Source: Gracilimonas sediminicola (lineage in GTDB: Bacteria; Bacteroidota; Rhodothermia; Balneolales; Balneolaceae). Taken from it: a stretch of DNA of 64,000 nt. The position numbers and the translations under genes were made by a program. The notes under the pieces were generated by a model. The model saw only the letters and a program-made list of their open reading frames with translations, was not told the DNA's origin and did no database searches. Where the stretch lies: the NCBI RefSeq assembly GCF_024320785.1, contig NZ_JANDBC010000001.1, forward strand, positions 1,742,001 through 1,806,000, given 5' to 3'. This document shows positions 16,999-24,707 of this stretch, piece by piece (within the stretch, counting starts at the first letter, position 1; each line of letters begins with the position of its first letter).

Positions 16999-18435
16999 AT
17001 GAAAAAACTTGTCCTCCTTATAATTTCAGTATTTGTTTTTATTTCCTGTGGCAAGGAACTTGAAACGGTTACCGTTAAGTCAGACACTTCTGAACTGCTG
17101 AATGCCCCGGCAGATTCCGTTTATACCGAAATTGATCCCGCCCAGGACGATTTTGTTCATATTCGGTTTGGTGAAATTGCTGCCATCGAGTCCCTTGACC
17201 CTCTTTTTGCATCCTCAAACAGCGAGTGGCGGGTAATGAATCTTATATACGAAGGACTCACCGGCTTGAACAGCTCCGGCAATCCTTCACCCGCGCTGGC
17301 CAAAAGATGGGAGGTAAATACCGATTCTACTCAGTTCACTTTCCACCTGAGAACCGATGTGTATTTTCATGATTCTCCCGCCTTCGAAAATGGTTCCGGC
17401 CGAAGATTCGTGGCAAGTGACGTGCGCTATGCATTTGAGCGTATGGCGGATAATGATGTACCTGATTTCACCGCGAATCACTTTGGTGATATCAGAGGAT
17501 TTGTGGCTTACCACAGTGAGCAGACCCTGGTTAAAAATCCCGATAAAAGAGCCTTTAATACCATTGAAGGGCTGAAAATTCGAAATGACTCAACCGTCGT
17601 TTTCTTTCTGAACAAACCTTCCTCCGATTTTCTTGAAAGGCTTGCACACCCCATGGCTTCCATCTATGCCAAAGAAAGTGTACCGGCTGGGAATGGGCTT
17701 ATACAGAAAGCAGCAGGAACCGGACGATTCGCCTTTATTAAAAAGGAAGGGAATGCTCATTTATTAACGCAGAATAAGGCGTACAGAGGGTTCACTCCAA
17801 AAATAAACCGGCTGGATATTGTTTCGGGATTAGAGGAAAAGGATTTGTACCAGGAACTCGCCAGGAAAAATTTAGATGCACTCATTGAGGTTGGAAGTTC
17901 CACGTTGATGTCTGTTACAGACTCCACAGGTACACTTCTGGATAGTTTTACCAAAACATTTCAACTCAACCAAACATCCACCCATTCTGACTATTCGTTC
18001 TTTTACAATCAGAATTCCGGCCAACGTGCTTCTGTGAATGAGTTAATCTCAAATGCTGATCTTGAAAATCTGTTGCCACTTTCTGTCATGGGAACCGTTA
18101 CCACCAATATGGTAGGATCAGCAGATGGAGCAGAGCCTGATTCGAGCCGGCAGTTGGTGATCACTCAAACCGTGCATCCGTTTGAAGTGTTTTTCCTGGA
18201 TAGGCTTGCGACCCGGGCAACAAGCATGGATTTCTCCTTTTCGATGAATGCTTCCTTTGCTCTTTATGACGACATCAGTCTAACCACCCGGCCCTATCCC
18301 GAAACTGAAAAATTCCTTAGCTGGAAATCCCCGGTTTATATTTTAAGCAGCCCGGCGATTTCCGGAATCAGTATTACCCATGAGCCGTGGAACATTAGCC
18401 TGGTATCGGTCAATAAAACAGGGGGAAGTGAATGA
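16999..18435 (+). CDS. Extracellular solute-binding lipoprotein, family 5 (peptide/nickel type)
   Basis: A 478-residue SBP_bac_5 protein. It begins with a lipoprotein signal (MKKLVLLIISVFVFISC), so it is anchored by the cysteine at residue 17. The family signature occurs near residue 70-110: IESLDPLFASSNSEWRVMN followed by NPSPALAKRWEVN and FHLRTDVYFHD. The last third is shorter and less conserved than in DppA or OppA. No permease or ATPase gene is adjacent. Instead its stop overlaps the nadK start (ATGA at 18432-18435). It may serve a distant ABC importer or have another role in the envelope. Confidence 0.85.
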   Translation: MKKLVLLIISVFVFISCGKELETVTVKSDTSELLNAPADSVYTEIDPAQDDFVHIRFGEIAAIESLDPLFASSNSEWRVMNLIYEGLTGLNSSGNPSPALAKRWEVNTDSTQFTFHLRTDVYFHDSPAFENGSGRRFVASDVRYAFERMADNDVPDFTANHFGDIRGFVAYHSEQTLVKNPDKRAFNTIEGLKIRNDSTVVFFLNKPSSDFLERLAHPMASIYAKESVPAGNGLIQKAAGTGRFAFIKKEGNAHLLTQNKAYRGFTPKINRLDIVSGLEEKDLYQELARKNLDALIEVGSSTLMSVTDSTGTLLDSFTKTFQLNQTSTHSDYSFFYNQNSGQRASVNELISNADLENLLPLSVMGTVTTNMVGSADGAEPDSSRQLVITQTVHPFEVFFLDRLATRATSMDFSFSMNASFALYDDISLTTRPYPETEKFLSWKSPVYILSSPAISGISITHEPWNISLVSVNKTGGSE

Positions 18436-19301
18436 AGCTTGGAATTGTTGCAAACCCGCAGAAGTACGAGGTCAGGGAAGTCCTTTCCGAAACCATAAAA
18501 TGGGCGGAACGGAAGAACATATCCCTTTTTGTCAACAAAGAAGTTTGTACGGAAACCGGACTTAACAACACGGAAGTTCTCCAAAAAACCAATTCTGATA
18601 TTGATTCCATCAAAGCCTGCGACATCGTTTTGGTGATGGGTGGAGATGGAACCATTCTTTACACGGCCCGCATTTCAAAAGATATCAATAAACCCATTCT
18701 GGGGATTAACAGCGGTCGACTTGGCTTCATGGCGAACACACAGATTGAAGACCTGGAACGAGCACTCGACTGCCTGCTGAATAACGATTACACCCTTGAC
18801 AAGCGCTCGTTTTTGTTGGCAACCGACACGAATGGAAATCAATATCACGCACTGAATGAGTTTTTATTTACCCGGAAAGACTCCATTTCCATGGTAAATG
18901 TGACGGCAGAATATGATGGAAGCCTGATTAACACATACTGGGCCGATGGATTGATTGTAGCCTCCCCGACCGGTTCCACGGCTTATAACCTGGCGTCTGG
19001 TGGACCGATAGTGGCTCCCGGAACGGAAGTTTTTTTGGTAACTCCCATTAATCCCCACACACTCACAACCCGGCCACTGGTATTAAACTCAGCAAAACCG
19101 CTGAGGGTTGTTATTGAAAAACAGCAGAGTGAGGTACAATTCTCGTATGACGGTCAGGTTCATGAAATTGAGAACTTCCCTTTTGAAGTGGAAATTTTGA
19201 AATCCGATTTAACTTTTGATCTCGTGCACCTGCCGGGCCAGGATTACTTTGAAACCCTGCGCAATAAATTGATGTGGGGAATGGACAAAAGAAGAAGTTA
19301 G
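18432..19301 (+). CDS. nadK: NAD kinase
   Basis: A 289-residue ATP-NAD kinase that makes NADP from NAD in the cytosol. The diagnostic motifs are present: VMGGDGTIL (GGDG, near residue 72), GINSGRLGFM, the NE/D region ALNEFLF, and the second glycine-rich segment SPTGSTAYNLASGGPIV, followed by TPINPHTLTTRPLV. The start ATG overlaps the previous stop by 4 bases (ATGA), so translation is likely coupled to the binding-protein gene. It ends 11 bases before a perfect 18-bp inverted repeat. Confidence 0.96.
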   Translation: MKLGIVANPQKYEVREVLSETIKWAERKNISLFVNKEVCTETGLNNTEVLQKTNSDIDSIKACDIVLVMGGDGTILYTARISKDINKPILGINSGRLGFMANTQIEDLERALDCLLNNDYTLDKRSFLLATDTNGNQYHALNEFLFTRKDSISMVNVTAEYDGSLINTYWADGLIVASPTGSTAYNLASGGPIVAPGTEVFLVTPINPHTLTTRPLVLNSAKPLRVVIEKQQSEVQFSYDGQVHEIENFPFEVEILKSDLTFDLVHLPGQDYFETLRNKLMWGMDKRRS

Positions 19302-19312
19302 AATTGAAAACA

Positions 19313-19354
19313 CAGAACTCAGGAGTCAGATACAATTCTGACTCCTGAGTTCTG
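19313..19354. terminator. Perfect 18-bp inverted repeat with heptad register, locus 6
   Basis: CAGAACTCAGGAGTCAGA (19313-19330) pairs perfectly with 19337-19354 across a 6-base loop. The arms are also heptads (CAGAACT, CAGGAGT, CAGATAC and the mirrored ones). It lies between nadK and mdh and could end the nadK transcript, although the U-run after it is poor (TTTCTTATCTTC). Confidence 0.7.
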
Positions 19355-19431
19355 ATTTCTTATCTTCTACATAAGAGGTTCACATTAGGATATTATTTTA
19401 ATCGAAAACTGAACACTAAAAACCAAGTATA

Positions 19432-20388
19432 ATGAAAGTAACAGTAGTTGGAGCTGGAGGTAACGTTGGCTCAACCGTAGTTGACGTACTCGCACAACGA
19501 GACATTTGCAAAGAAATCGTCGCCGTAGATATTGAGAAAAAAGACGGAGATAAAACTTTTTACCCATCCAAAGGCCGTGGTTTGGATCAGTGGGAATCAG
19601 CGCCTGTCCACCTTTTCGATACACGCATAAAAGGCACCGTTGATTATGCCGATACCGCCGGATCTGATGTGTGTGTGATCACCGCCGGTGTACCGCGCCG
19701 ACCGGGAATGAGCCGCGACGACCTGCTCGAAATTAATGCCAATATCGTAAGTGGTGTTTCTAAAGAGCTCGCCAAGCATTCTCCTGATACCATCATTATT
19801 GTGGTTTCCAATCCATTGGATGTAATGGTACAGGTTGCCAAAGAAGCCAGCGGACTTCCATACGATAAAGTAATGGGAATGGCAGGAATTCTGGACACTG
19901 CTCGCTACCGCGCTTTTATTGCAGACGAGCTGGATGTATCTCCAAAAGACATTCAGGCGCTGTTGATGGGTGGCCATGGAGACACGATGGTGCCATTACC
20001 ACGGTTCACCACTCTTTCCGGAATGCCTATCACACACTTCATTGATGAAGGTCGGCTGAATGAGATCGTAGAACGCGCCAAGAAAGGCGGAGGAGAGATC
20101 GTAGGCCTGATGGGAACCTCAGCCTGGTATGCTCCCGGAGCTGCTGCTGCCCAAATGGTTGAAGCCATTCTTCTGGATCAAAACCGAATTTTCCCGGTTT
20201 GTGCACACATCGACGGACAATACGGAATTGATGACCTGTACATCGGCGTACCTGTGAAGCTGGGAACCGGTGGCGTAAAAGAAGTGATAGAGGTTGACTT
20301 AAACAAAAAAGAACAAGACCTTTTAGAGGAATCAGCTAAAGCAGTGCGCAGTACTTTAGATGATTTCCGAAAACTAATGAACAAGTAA
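19432..20388 (+). CDS. mdh: Malate dehydrogenase
   Basis: A 318-residue NAD-dependent malate dehydrogenase of the LDH-like group found in FCB bacteria. The N-terminal Rossmann motif VVGAGGNVGSTVV binds NAD, with an acidic residue at the end of beta-2 (AVDIEKKDGD) that favours NAD over NADP. RRPGMSRDDLLEIN contains the substrate-binding arginines, VVSNPLDVM and GMAGILDTARYR follow, and the catalytic histidine lies in LMGGHGDTMVPL. It converts malate to oxaloacetate in the TCA cycle. A strong terminator follows at 20427-20466. Confidence 0.96.
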   Translation: MKVTVVGAGGNVGSTVVDVLAQRDICKEIVAVDIEKKDGDKTFYPSKGRGLDQWESAPVHLFDTRIKGTVDYADTAGSDVCVITAGVPRRPGMSRDDLLEINANIVSGVSKELAKHSPDTIIIVVSNPLDVMVQVAKEASGLPYDKVMGMAGILDTARYRAFIADELDVSPKDIQALLMGGHGDTMVPLPRFTTLSGMPITHFIDEGRLNEIVERAKKGGGEIVGLMGTSAWYAPGAAAAQMVEAILLDQNRIFPVCAHIDGQYGIDDLYIGVPVKLGTGGVKEVIEVDLNKKEQDLLEESAKAVRSTLDDFRKLMNK

Positions 20389-20426
20389 ACTAAACAACGA
20401 GGACTAAGGTCTTCACTACTTGCATT

Positions 20427-20466
20427 AATCCCTCACGTGAATTCGTTCGCGTGAGGGATTTTTTTT
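20427..20466 (+). terminator. Rho-independent terminator after mdh
   Basis: AATCCCTCACG (20427-20437) pairs with CGTGAGGGATT (20450-20460), 11 bp, followed at once by a run of T (the total T run is eight, from the last stem bases on). Confidence 0.92.
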
Positions 20467-20504
20467 GGCAGAGAATTACACTTGTACAATTGTTATATTC
20501 AGCC

Positions 20505-20897
20505 ATGGATATTGTAATTGACACATCAGCCGTATTGGCTGTTCTATTAAATGAAGCCTCAAGAAATTCAATCCTTTCGAACAGCAAGGGAATGGATCTC
20601 ATTGCACCGATAAGTATTGATGCCGAAATCGGCAATGCGATATCTTCAATGTTTAAAAGAAATCGTTTGGTATTTGATGAAGCTCTAAAAGTTTTGAGTC
20701 AGTACCATCTTATTCCAATCAGAAAAACGAGTTTGGACTTAAAGGAGTCTATATCGTTAAGTAAAGAATTGAATATTTATGCATACGATGCGTACATGCT
20801 TTATTGTTGTATTAAATACAATTCCCCACTTTTGAGTTTAGACACAACACTCCTCAATCACGCAAAAAATAAAGGGATAAAAACAATAGAGGTTTAG
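20505..20897 (+). CDS. PIN-domain ribonuclease toxin (VapC-like)
   Basis: A 130-residue PIN-domain protein, the toxin of a type II toxin-antitoxin pair that would cut RNA. The acidic active-site residues are visible: Asp6 in IVIDTSAV, the Glu in IDAEIGNAI, the Asp in YAYDAYMLYC, and a late Asp in LLSLDTTLL. The frame is open from 20451 but that segment codes the mdh terminator, so ATG 20505 is the start. The antitoxin follows after 2 bases. The toxin-first order is the reverse of the usual one. A palindrome TTGTACAA (20482-20489) lies 15 bases upstream and could be an operator. The locus is AT-richer than its neighbours, which suggests transfer. Confidence 0.85.
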   Translation: MDIVIDTSAVLAVLLNEASRNSILSNSKGMDLIAPISIDAEIGNAISSMFKRNRLVFDEALKVLSQYHLIPIRKTSLDLKESISLSKELNIYAYDAYMLYCCIKYNSPLLSLDTTLLNHAKNKGIKTIEV

Positions 20898-20899
20898 CC

Positions 20900-21133
20900 A
20901 TGAAAGTATATACCTACTCACAAGCCCGGCAAAACCTTGCCCAACTTCTGGATGAGGTAAAAAAAGATGGTGAAATTCGTATTAAGCGAAGAGATGGGAG
21001 AACCTATGTTGTAAAGCAACTTGAAGAGGAAAAGTCTCCATTAGATGTAGAAGGTGTAAACACCAACTTTACCAGAGGCGAACTAAATGATATTGTCAGG
21101 GAAGGCCGGCAACGCTATGATCTGAATAAATAA
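20900..21133 (+). CDS. Phd/YefM-type antitoxin
   Basis: A 77-residue antitoxin with the Phd/YefM N-terminal DNA-binding fold: YSQARQNLAQLLDEVKKDGEIRIKRRDGRTYVV. The C-terminal half (from about residue 50) is charged and flexible, as expected for the part that wraps the toxin. It is 2 bases downstream of the PIN toxin, in the toxin-antitoxin order. By family it should neutralise the toxin and repress the shared promoter. Confidence 0.85.
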   Translation: MKVYTYSQARQNLAQLLDEVKKDGEIRIKRRDGRTYVVKQLEEEKSPLDVEGVNTNFTRGELNDIVREGRQRYDLNK

Positions 21134-21211
21134 TAGCCGCCTACATTTTTCGACAATTACTTACAGATATTCCATTACATTCCTTCATTACATCAGCTCA
21201 GATTTAAAATT

Positions 21212-23065
21212 ATGAATACACTTAAAAAACACTTTTTTACCCTCACTGTCCTGGCCTTTATTTTTCTATCGGGCAGCCAGCTCATCGCGCAGGATGTCCA
21301 AATTCCGGTGATCGAAAATGGCCGGGCACAGGTAATTCCCGAACTTGAAAATCCCGAAAACTGGATTCGGGAAGATCTTTGGGTTGAAACCGAATTTGAT
21401 TCAGACCGGGACGGAAAACCGGACCGCGTGCATGTGGATGTAACCCGTCCAAAACAAACAGAAAATGGATTGAAACTACCTGTTGTTTATGAAACCAGCC
21501 CCTATTATGCAGGAACTGCTGGTATGGTTGATGGTTTGTTCTGGAATGTGCGCCATGAGTTGGGAGAGCTTGGATCTAATGAAGTGGGTGAAGGGAAAAG
21601 TCGCCGGGCACACCCGGAAGTTATTCGACGGGGAGAACGCCCCATTATTTCAAATTCACAGATAAAAACATGGGTTCCAAGAGGGTATATTGTGGTTCAC
21701 TCATCCTCTCCGGGAACCGGACTTTCGGATGGAGCTCCAACCGTTGGTGGCGACAATGAATCCCTTGCTCCTAAAGCCGTTATTGAATGGCTGGCCGGCA
21801 AGGATAATGGATATACCACCAGGGATGGAAATGAAAAAGTGATGGCCAGCTGGTCGACCGGCAAAGTGGGAATGACCGGAACTTCATACAACGGGACCCT
21901 TCCATTGGCAGCTGCAACCACCGGTGTAGATGGTCTGGAAGTCATCATCCCGGTTGCTCCGAATACATCATACTATCACTATTATCGTTCCAATGGATTA
22001 GTTCGCAGTCCCGGGGGCTATTTAGGTGAAGATATTGATGTGCTTTATGATTTCATCCATAGTGGGAGAGAATCGCTGCGGGAGCGAAATAATCTGCGAA
22101 TCCGGGATACGGAAATGGCAGAAAACATGGATCGCCGGACCGGAGATTACAACGAATTTTGGGCCGGCCGTGATTACCTCAACGACATGCCCGCCATGAA
22201 GGCTGCCATGTTGATGAGCCATGGCTTTAACGACTGGAACGTGATGCCCGAACACAGTTATCGAATTTACGAGGAGGCTAAAGAAATGGGGCTTCACACT
22301 CAGATCTACTATCATCAGTTTGGCCATGGCGGACCGCCACCGGTGGAAATGATGAACCGCTGGTTTACACACTATTTGTTTGGAGTGGATAATGGAATCA
22401 GTGATGAGACCGGAGCCTGGATCGTGCGTGAATATGACGATCCCGCAAATCCTACCTTCTACCCGGACTACCCTAACCCGGCTTCCGAACCGGTTACCTT
22501 ATACCTGAACAGCGGAGCTCCGCAGAAAGGAAGCCTGAGTCTGAACAAGCCCGGAAAACAGGGAACAGAAACCTTAGTGGATAATTTTTCTTTTGATGGG
22601 GAATCCCTTGCACGGGCTGAGATTACGGATCACCGGTTGCTGTACGTTACGCCACCTTTAAAAGACTCTCTCCACATTTCAGGATTGCCAACTATCAACA
22701 TAAAACTGGCCAGCAGTAAGCCCGCGGCAAACCTCTCGGTTTGGTTGGTTTCTCTGCCTTGGAATGAACGCAGAAATGGACGAATTACGGATAATATCAT
22801 CACTCGGGGCTGGGCTGACCCACAAAATCATGAATCCTTAACCGAAAGTGAGCCGCTTAAACCCGGTAAATTCTATGAGCTGACTTTTGAGCTTCAGCCT
22901 GATGATCAGATTATACGTCCGGGCCAGCAGATCGGGTTGATGATCTTCGGGAGCGATAAGGAATTCACCATTCATCCTGATCCGGGCACAGAATTGACCG
23001 TTGATTTGGATGCAACCACATTAACACTGCCGGTTGTTGGTGGAAAAGCAGCCTTTAGCTGGTAG
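21212..23065 (+). CDS. Secreted S15-type X-Pro dipeptidyl-peptidase / CocE-like hydrolase
   Basis: A 617-residue alpha/beta hydrolase of the S15 (PepX/CocE) family with a signal peptide (AFIFLSGSQLIAQ at the N terminus). The catalytic serine sits in GMTGTSYNGTLPLAAA. The acid is probably in MSHGFNDWNVMPE and the histidine in YYHQFGHGGPP. The C-terminal part from about residue 420 is the jelly-roll domain typical of PepX (LYVTPPLKDSLHISGLPTINI). It would release X-Pro dipeptides from peptides in the periplasm or outside the cell. A 21-bp perfect palindrome begins one base after its stop. Confidence 0.88.
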   Translation: MNTLKKHFFTLTVLAFIFLSGSQLIAQDVQIPVIENGRAQVIPELENPENWIREDLWVETEFDSDRDGKPDRVHVDVTRPKQTENGLKLPVVYETSPYYAGTAGMVDGLFWNVRHELGELGSNEVGEGKSRRAHPEVIRRGERPIISNSQIKTWVPRGYIVVHSSSPGTGLSDGAPTVGGDNESLAPKAVIEWLAGKDNGYTTRDGNEKVMASWSTGKVGMTGTSYNGTLPLAAATTGVDGLEVIIPVAPNTSYYHYYRSNGLVRSPGGYLGEDIDVLYDFIHSGRESLRERNNLRIRDTEMAENMDRRTGDYNEFWAGRDYLNDMPAMKAAMLMSHGFNDWNVMPEHSYRIYEEAKEMGLHTQIYYHQFGHGGPPPVEMMNRWFTHYLFGVDNGISDETGAWIVREYDDPANPTFYPDYPNPASEPVTLYLNSGAPQKGSLSLNKPGKQGTETLVDNFSFDGESLARAEITDHRLLYVTPPLKDSLHISGLPTINIKLASSKPAANLSVWLVSLPWNERRNGRITDNIITRGWADPQNHESLTESEPLKPGKFYELTFELQPDDQIIRPGQQIGLMIFGSDKEFTIHPDPGTELTVDLDATTLTLPVVGGKAAFSW

Positions 23066-23111
23066 AAAATACATGTAGAGACACAAGATTTTGTGTCTCT
23101 ACATGTATTTT
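23066..23111. terminator. Perfect 21-bp palindrome, two-way terminator
   Basis: Bases 23066-23086 pair without mismatch with 23091-23111 around a GATT loop; the core is TGTAGAGACACAA. The stem begins with AAAA and ends with TTTT, so it can end transcription from both convergent genes (S15 peptidase and M28 peptidase). Similar GTAGAGAC palindromes are, as I recall, widely scattered in cyanobacteria and FCB bacteria. Confidence 0.85.
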
Positions 23112-23127
23112 GGTGGTGGACTATTAA

Positions 23128-24396
23128 TTACAGCTGCAAATCAAAGCTCAGTTCTTCGCCATCGCGGAGAACGGTTACGGTTGTTTGCTGTCCGGCCTTG
23201 AGCTCATTCAAAGCTTCCATGTATTTGTAGATATCGGCAATATCCATACCACCGATATTTATGATAATATCACCGCCCTGCAGGCCGGCATTATCGGCAG
23301 CACGGCCTTCACTCACACCTGTAATTCTAAATCCCTCTCCGTCATAGCCATAATCAGGCAGAACTCCGAGGGTGGGGCCGTCCATCGTCATGTTTCGTTG
23401 CTGTTCGCCGGGGGCTTCGGTAAATGCCATATCTTCTTTATCCAGTTCATCCAGGCGTTCAATTACCCGCTTTACATGTGTAAGAAGCTGTTCCTGCCCT
23501 TCTGCATTAATCCATTCTGTATCATCAGAAGGTCGGTGGTAGTCGGCATGGGTATCTGTGAAGTAATGCAAAACCGGAATATCCTGATAGTAAAAACTGG
23601 TGTGATCGCTGGCTCCGGTTCCATCGGGAACCAGGTCTAACTGAAGTGAATCCGTGTTGGCTTCAGTAAGAATTGATTCCCAGCTATCCGTGGTAGCTAC
23701 GCCGAAAACCATCAGGCGGCCGTTGCTCATTCGTCCCACCATATCCATATTGATCATAGCAAGAGCATTTTCCAGTTCAACGGTCGGGTTCTCCACATAA
23801 TACTGAGAGCCCAGCAGGCCCATTTCTTCCCCGGAAAAAGCGAGGAAGAGAAGATCTGTTTCCGGGCGATTAGCTGAAAAATATTCGGCCAGCTCTAACA
23901 CGCCGGCGGTTCCGGAGGCGTTGTCATCGGCTCCATTGTGTATGCGCGGCTCCTCACTGCTGCTCAGCGAGCCAAAGCTTCCCATTCCCAAATGGTCATA
24001 ATGTGCTCCCACAATTATTACTTCATCCGAATCTCCGGTTCCCTGTAATAATCCGGCAACGTTCTTGCTCAACCTCTTTTCACCTGAAGTATCCGATTCA
24101 CTCGCATGTGGATTATTCAACACCGCCGTGTTGATGGTGAATTCCTGAAAATAGGTTCCTTCCTCGCCGGCAGGATCAAGACCATAGCTTCGGAATAAAT
24201 CGGCGATATAATTAGCCGCTGCAGCTTCTTCCGCCGTACCTGCTTCCCGGCCCCGCATTTCATCGGCAGCCAAAAAGGTGATATGTGATAAAACATCCTG
24301 ATCAGAAATTTCGGGAGTTGTTGATCGCTCCTTTTCGGAAGAGGAACAGGAAACAAACGCTACAGCCAGCAGTAAAATTGATAAATATTTGGTCAT
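23128..24396 (-). CDS. M28-family zinc aminopeptidase lipoprotein with PDZ domain
   Basis: A 422-residue envelope peptidase. The N terminus is a lipoprotein signal (LLLAVAFVSCSSS). The M28 domain covers about residues 30-315, with zinc ligands and catalytic residues in VGAHYDHLG, GADDNASGTAGVLEL, FSGEEMGLLGS, NMDMVGRM and DTHADYHRPSDD. A PDZ domain follows at about 335-422 (LGVLPDYGYDGEGFRI through GGDIIINIGGMDI). It would trim N-terminal residues from peptides, a role that fits the convergent S15 peptidase next door. TATCTTGG upstream is one base off the -7 consensus. Confidence 0.92.
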   Translation of the reverse strand: MTKYLSILLLAVAFVSCSSSEKERSTTPEISDQDVLSHITFLAADEMRGREAGTAEEAAAANYIADLFRSYGLDPAGEEGTYFQEFTINTAVLNNPHASESDTSGEKRLSKNVAGLLQGTGDSDEVIIVGAHYDHLGMGSFGSLSSSEEPRIHNGADDNASGTAGVLELAEYFSANRPETDLLFLAFSGEEMGLLGSQYYVENPTVELENALAMINMDMVGRMSNGRLMVFGVATTDSWESILTEANTDSLQLDLVPDGTGASDHTSFYYQDIPVLHYFTDTHADYHRPSDDTEWINAEGQEQLLTHVKRVIERLDELDKEDMAFTEAPGEQQRNMTMDGPTLGVLPDYGYDGEGFRITGVSEGRAADNAGLQGGDIIINIGGMDIADIYKYMEALNELKAGQQTTVTVLRDGEELSFDLQL

Positions 24397-24503
24397 GATG
24401 ATGGATCAATATGTGGATTAATAAGCTTAGCCAAGATAACATTTGGAACGGGTTTTTAGAATGATAAATCGTGTATCCAGAATAGGAGGGTCTGTTTTTC
24501 CAC

Positions 24504-24538
24504 ACTCAATGTTGAATGTTCCTTGTTGAATGTTCAAA
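24504..24538. repeat. Heptad-periodic repeat overlapping a promoter, locus 7
   Basis: Five 7-nt units: ACTCAAT, GTTGAAT, GTTCCTT, GTTGAAT, GTTCAAA. The third and fourth units contain the TTG at 24523-24525 that is spaced correctly to be the -33 element of the riboswitch promoter. Confidence 0.8.
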
Positions 24539-24553
24539 ACCCTCGTATCTTTG
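24523..24553 (+). promoter_or_regulatory. Bacteroidota-type promoter of the TPP leader
   Basis: TTG (24523-24525), a 20-base spacer, and TATCTTTG (24546-24553), an exact TAnnTTTG -7 box. Transcription would begin near 24560, right at the 5' end of the aptamer. Confidence 0.7.
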
Positions 24554-24560
24554 AAGCTCA

Positions 24561-24650
24561 CAACCAAGGTTGGGGGTGCTTGCATAGCGGGCTGAGATTA
24601 CACCCTAATACCTGAACCGGATAATACCGGCGTAGGGAAACCTGTTTACC
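24561..24650 (+). ncRNA. TPP (thi-box) riboswitch aptamer
   Basis: The thi-box consensus is clear: GGGGGTGC, then GGCTGAGA, ACCC, ACCTGA, and GGATAATACCGGCGTAGGGA in the right order and spacing. The closing P1 stem is AGGTT (24567-24571) with AACCT (24639-24643). It senses thiamin diphosphate and lies 60 bases upstream of the TonB receptor, so the receptor should be turned off when thiamin is plentiful. Confidence 0.96.
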
Positions 24651-24671
24651 GCACAGTTACGCAAGTTAACC

Positions 24672-24705
24672 TCCTCCATTAATCAAAGAAGTATCAAATG
24701 GAGGA
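24672..24705 (+). promoter_or_regulatory. Shine-Dalgarno sequestering hairpin
   Basis: TCCTCCATT (24672-24680) is the exact complement of AATGGAGGA (24697-24705), which holds the GGAGG ribosome site two to three bases before the ATG at 24708. A 9-bp stem with a 16-base loop would hide the ribosome site. No U-run follows it, so the riboswitch most likely acts on translation. Confidence 0.8.
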
Positions 24706-24707
24706 TT

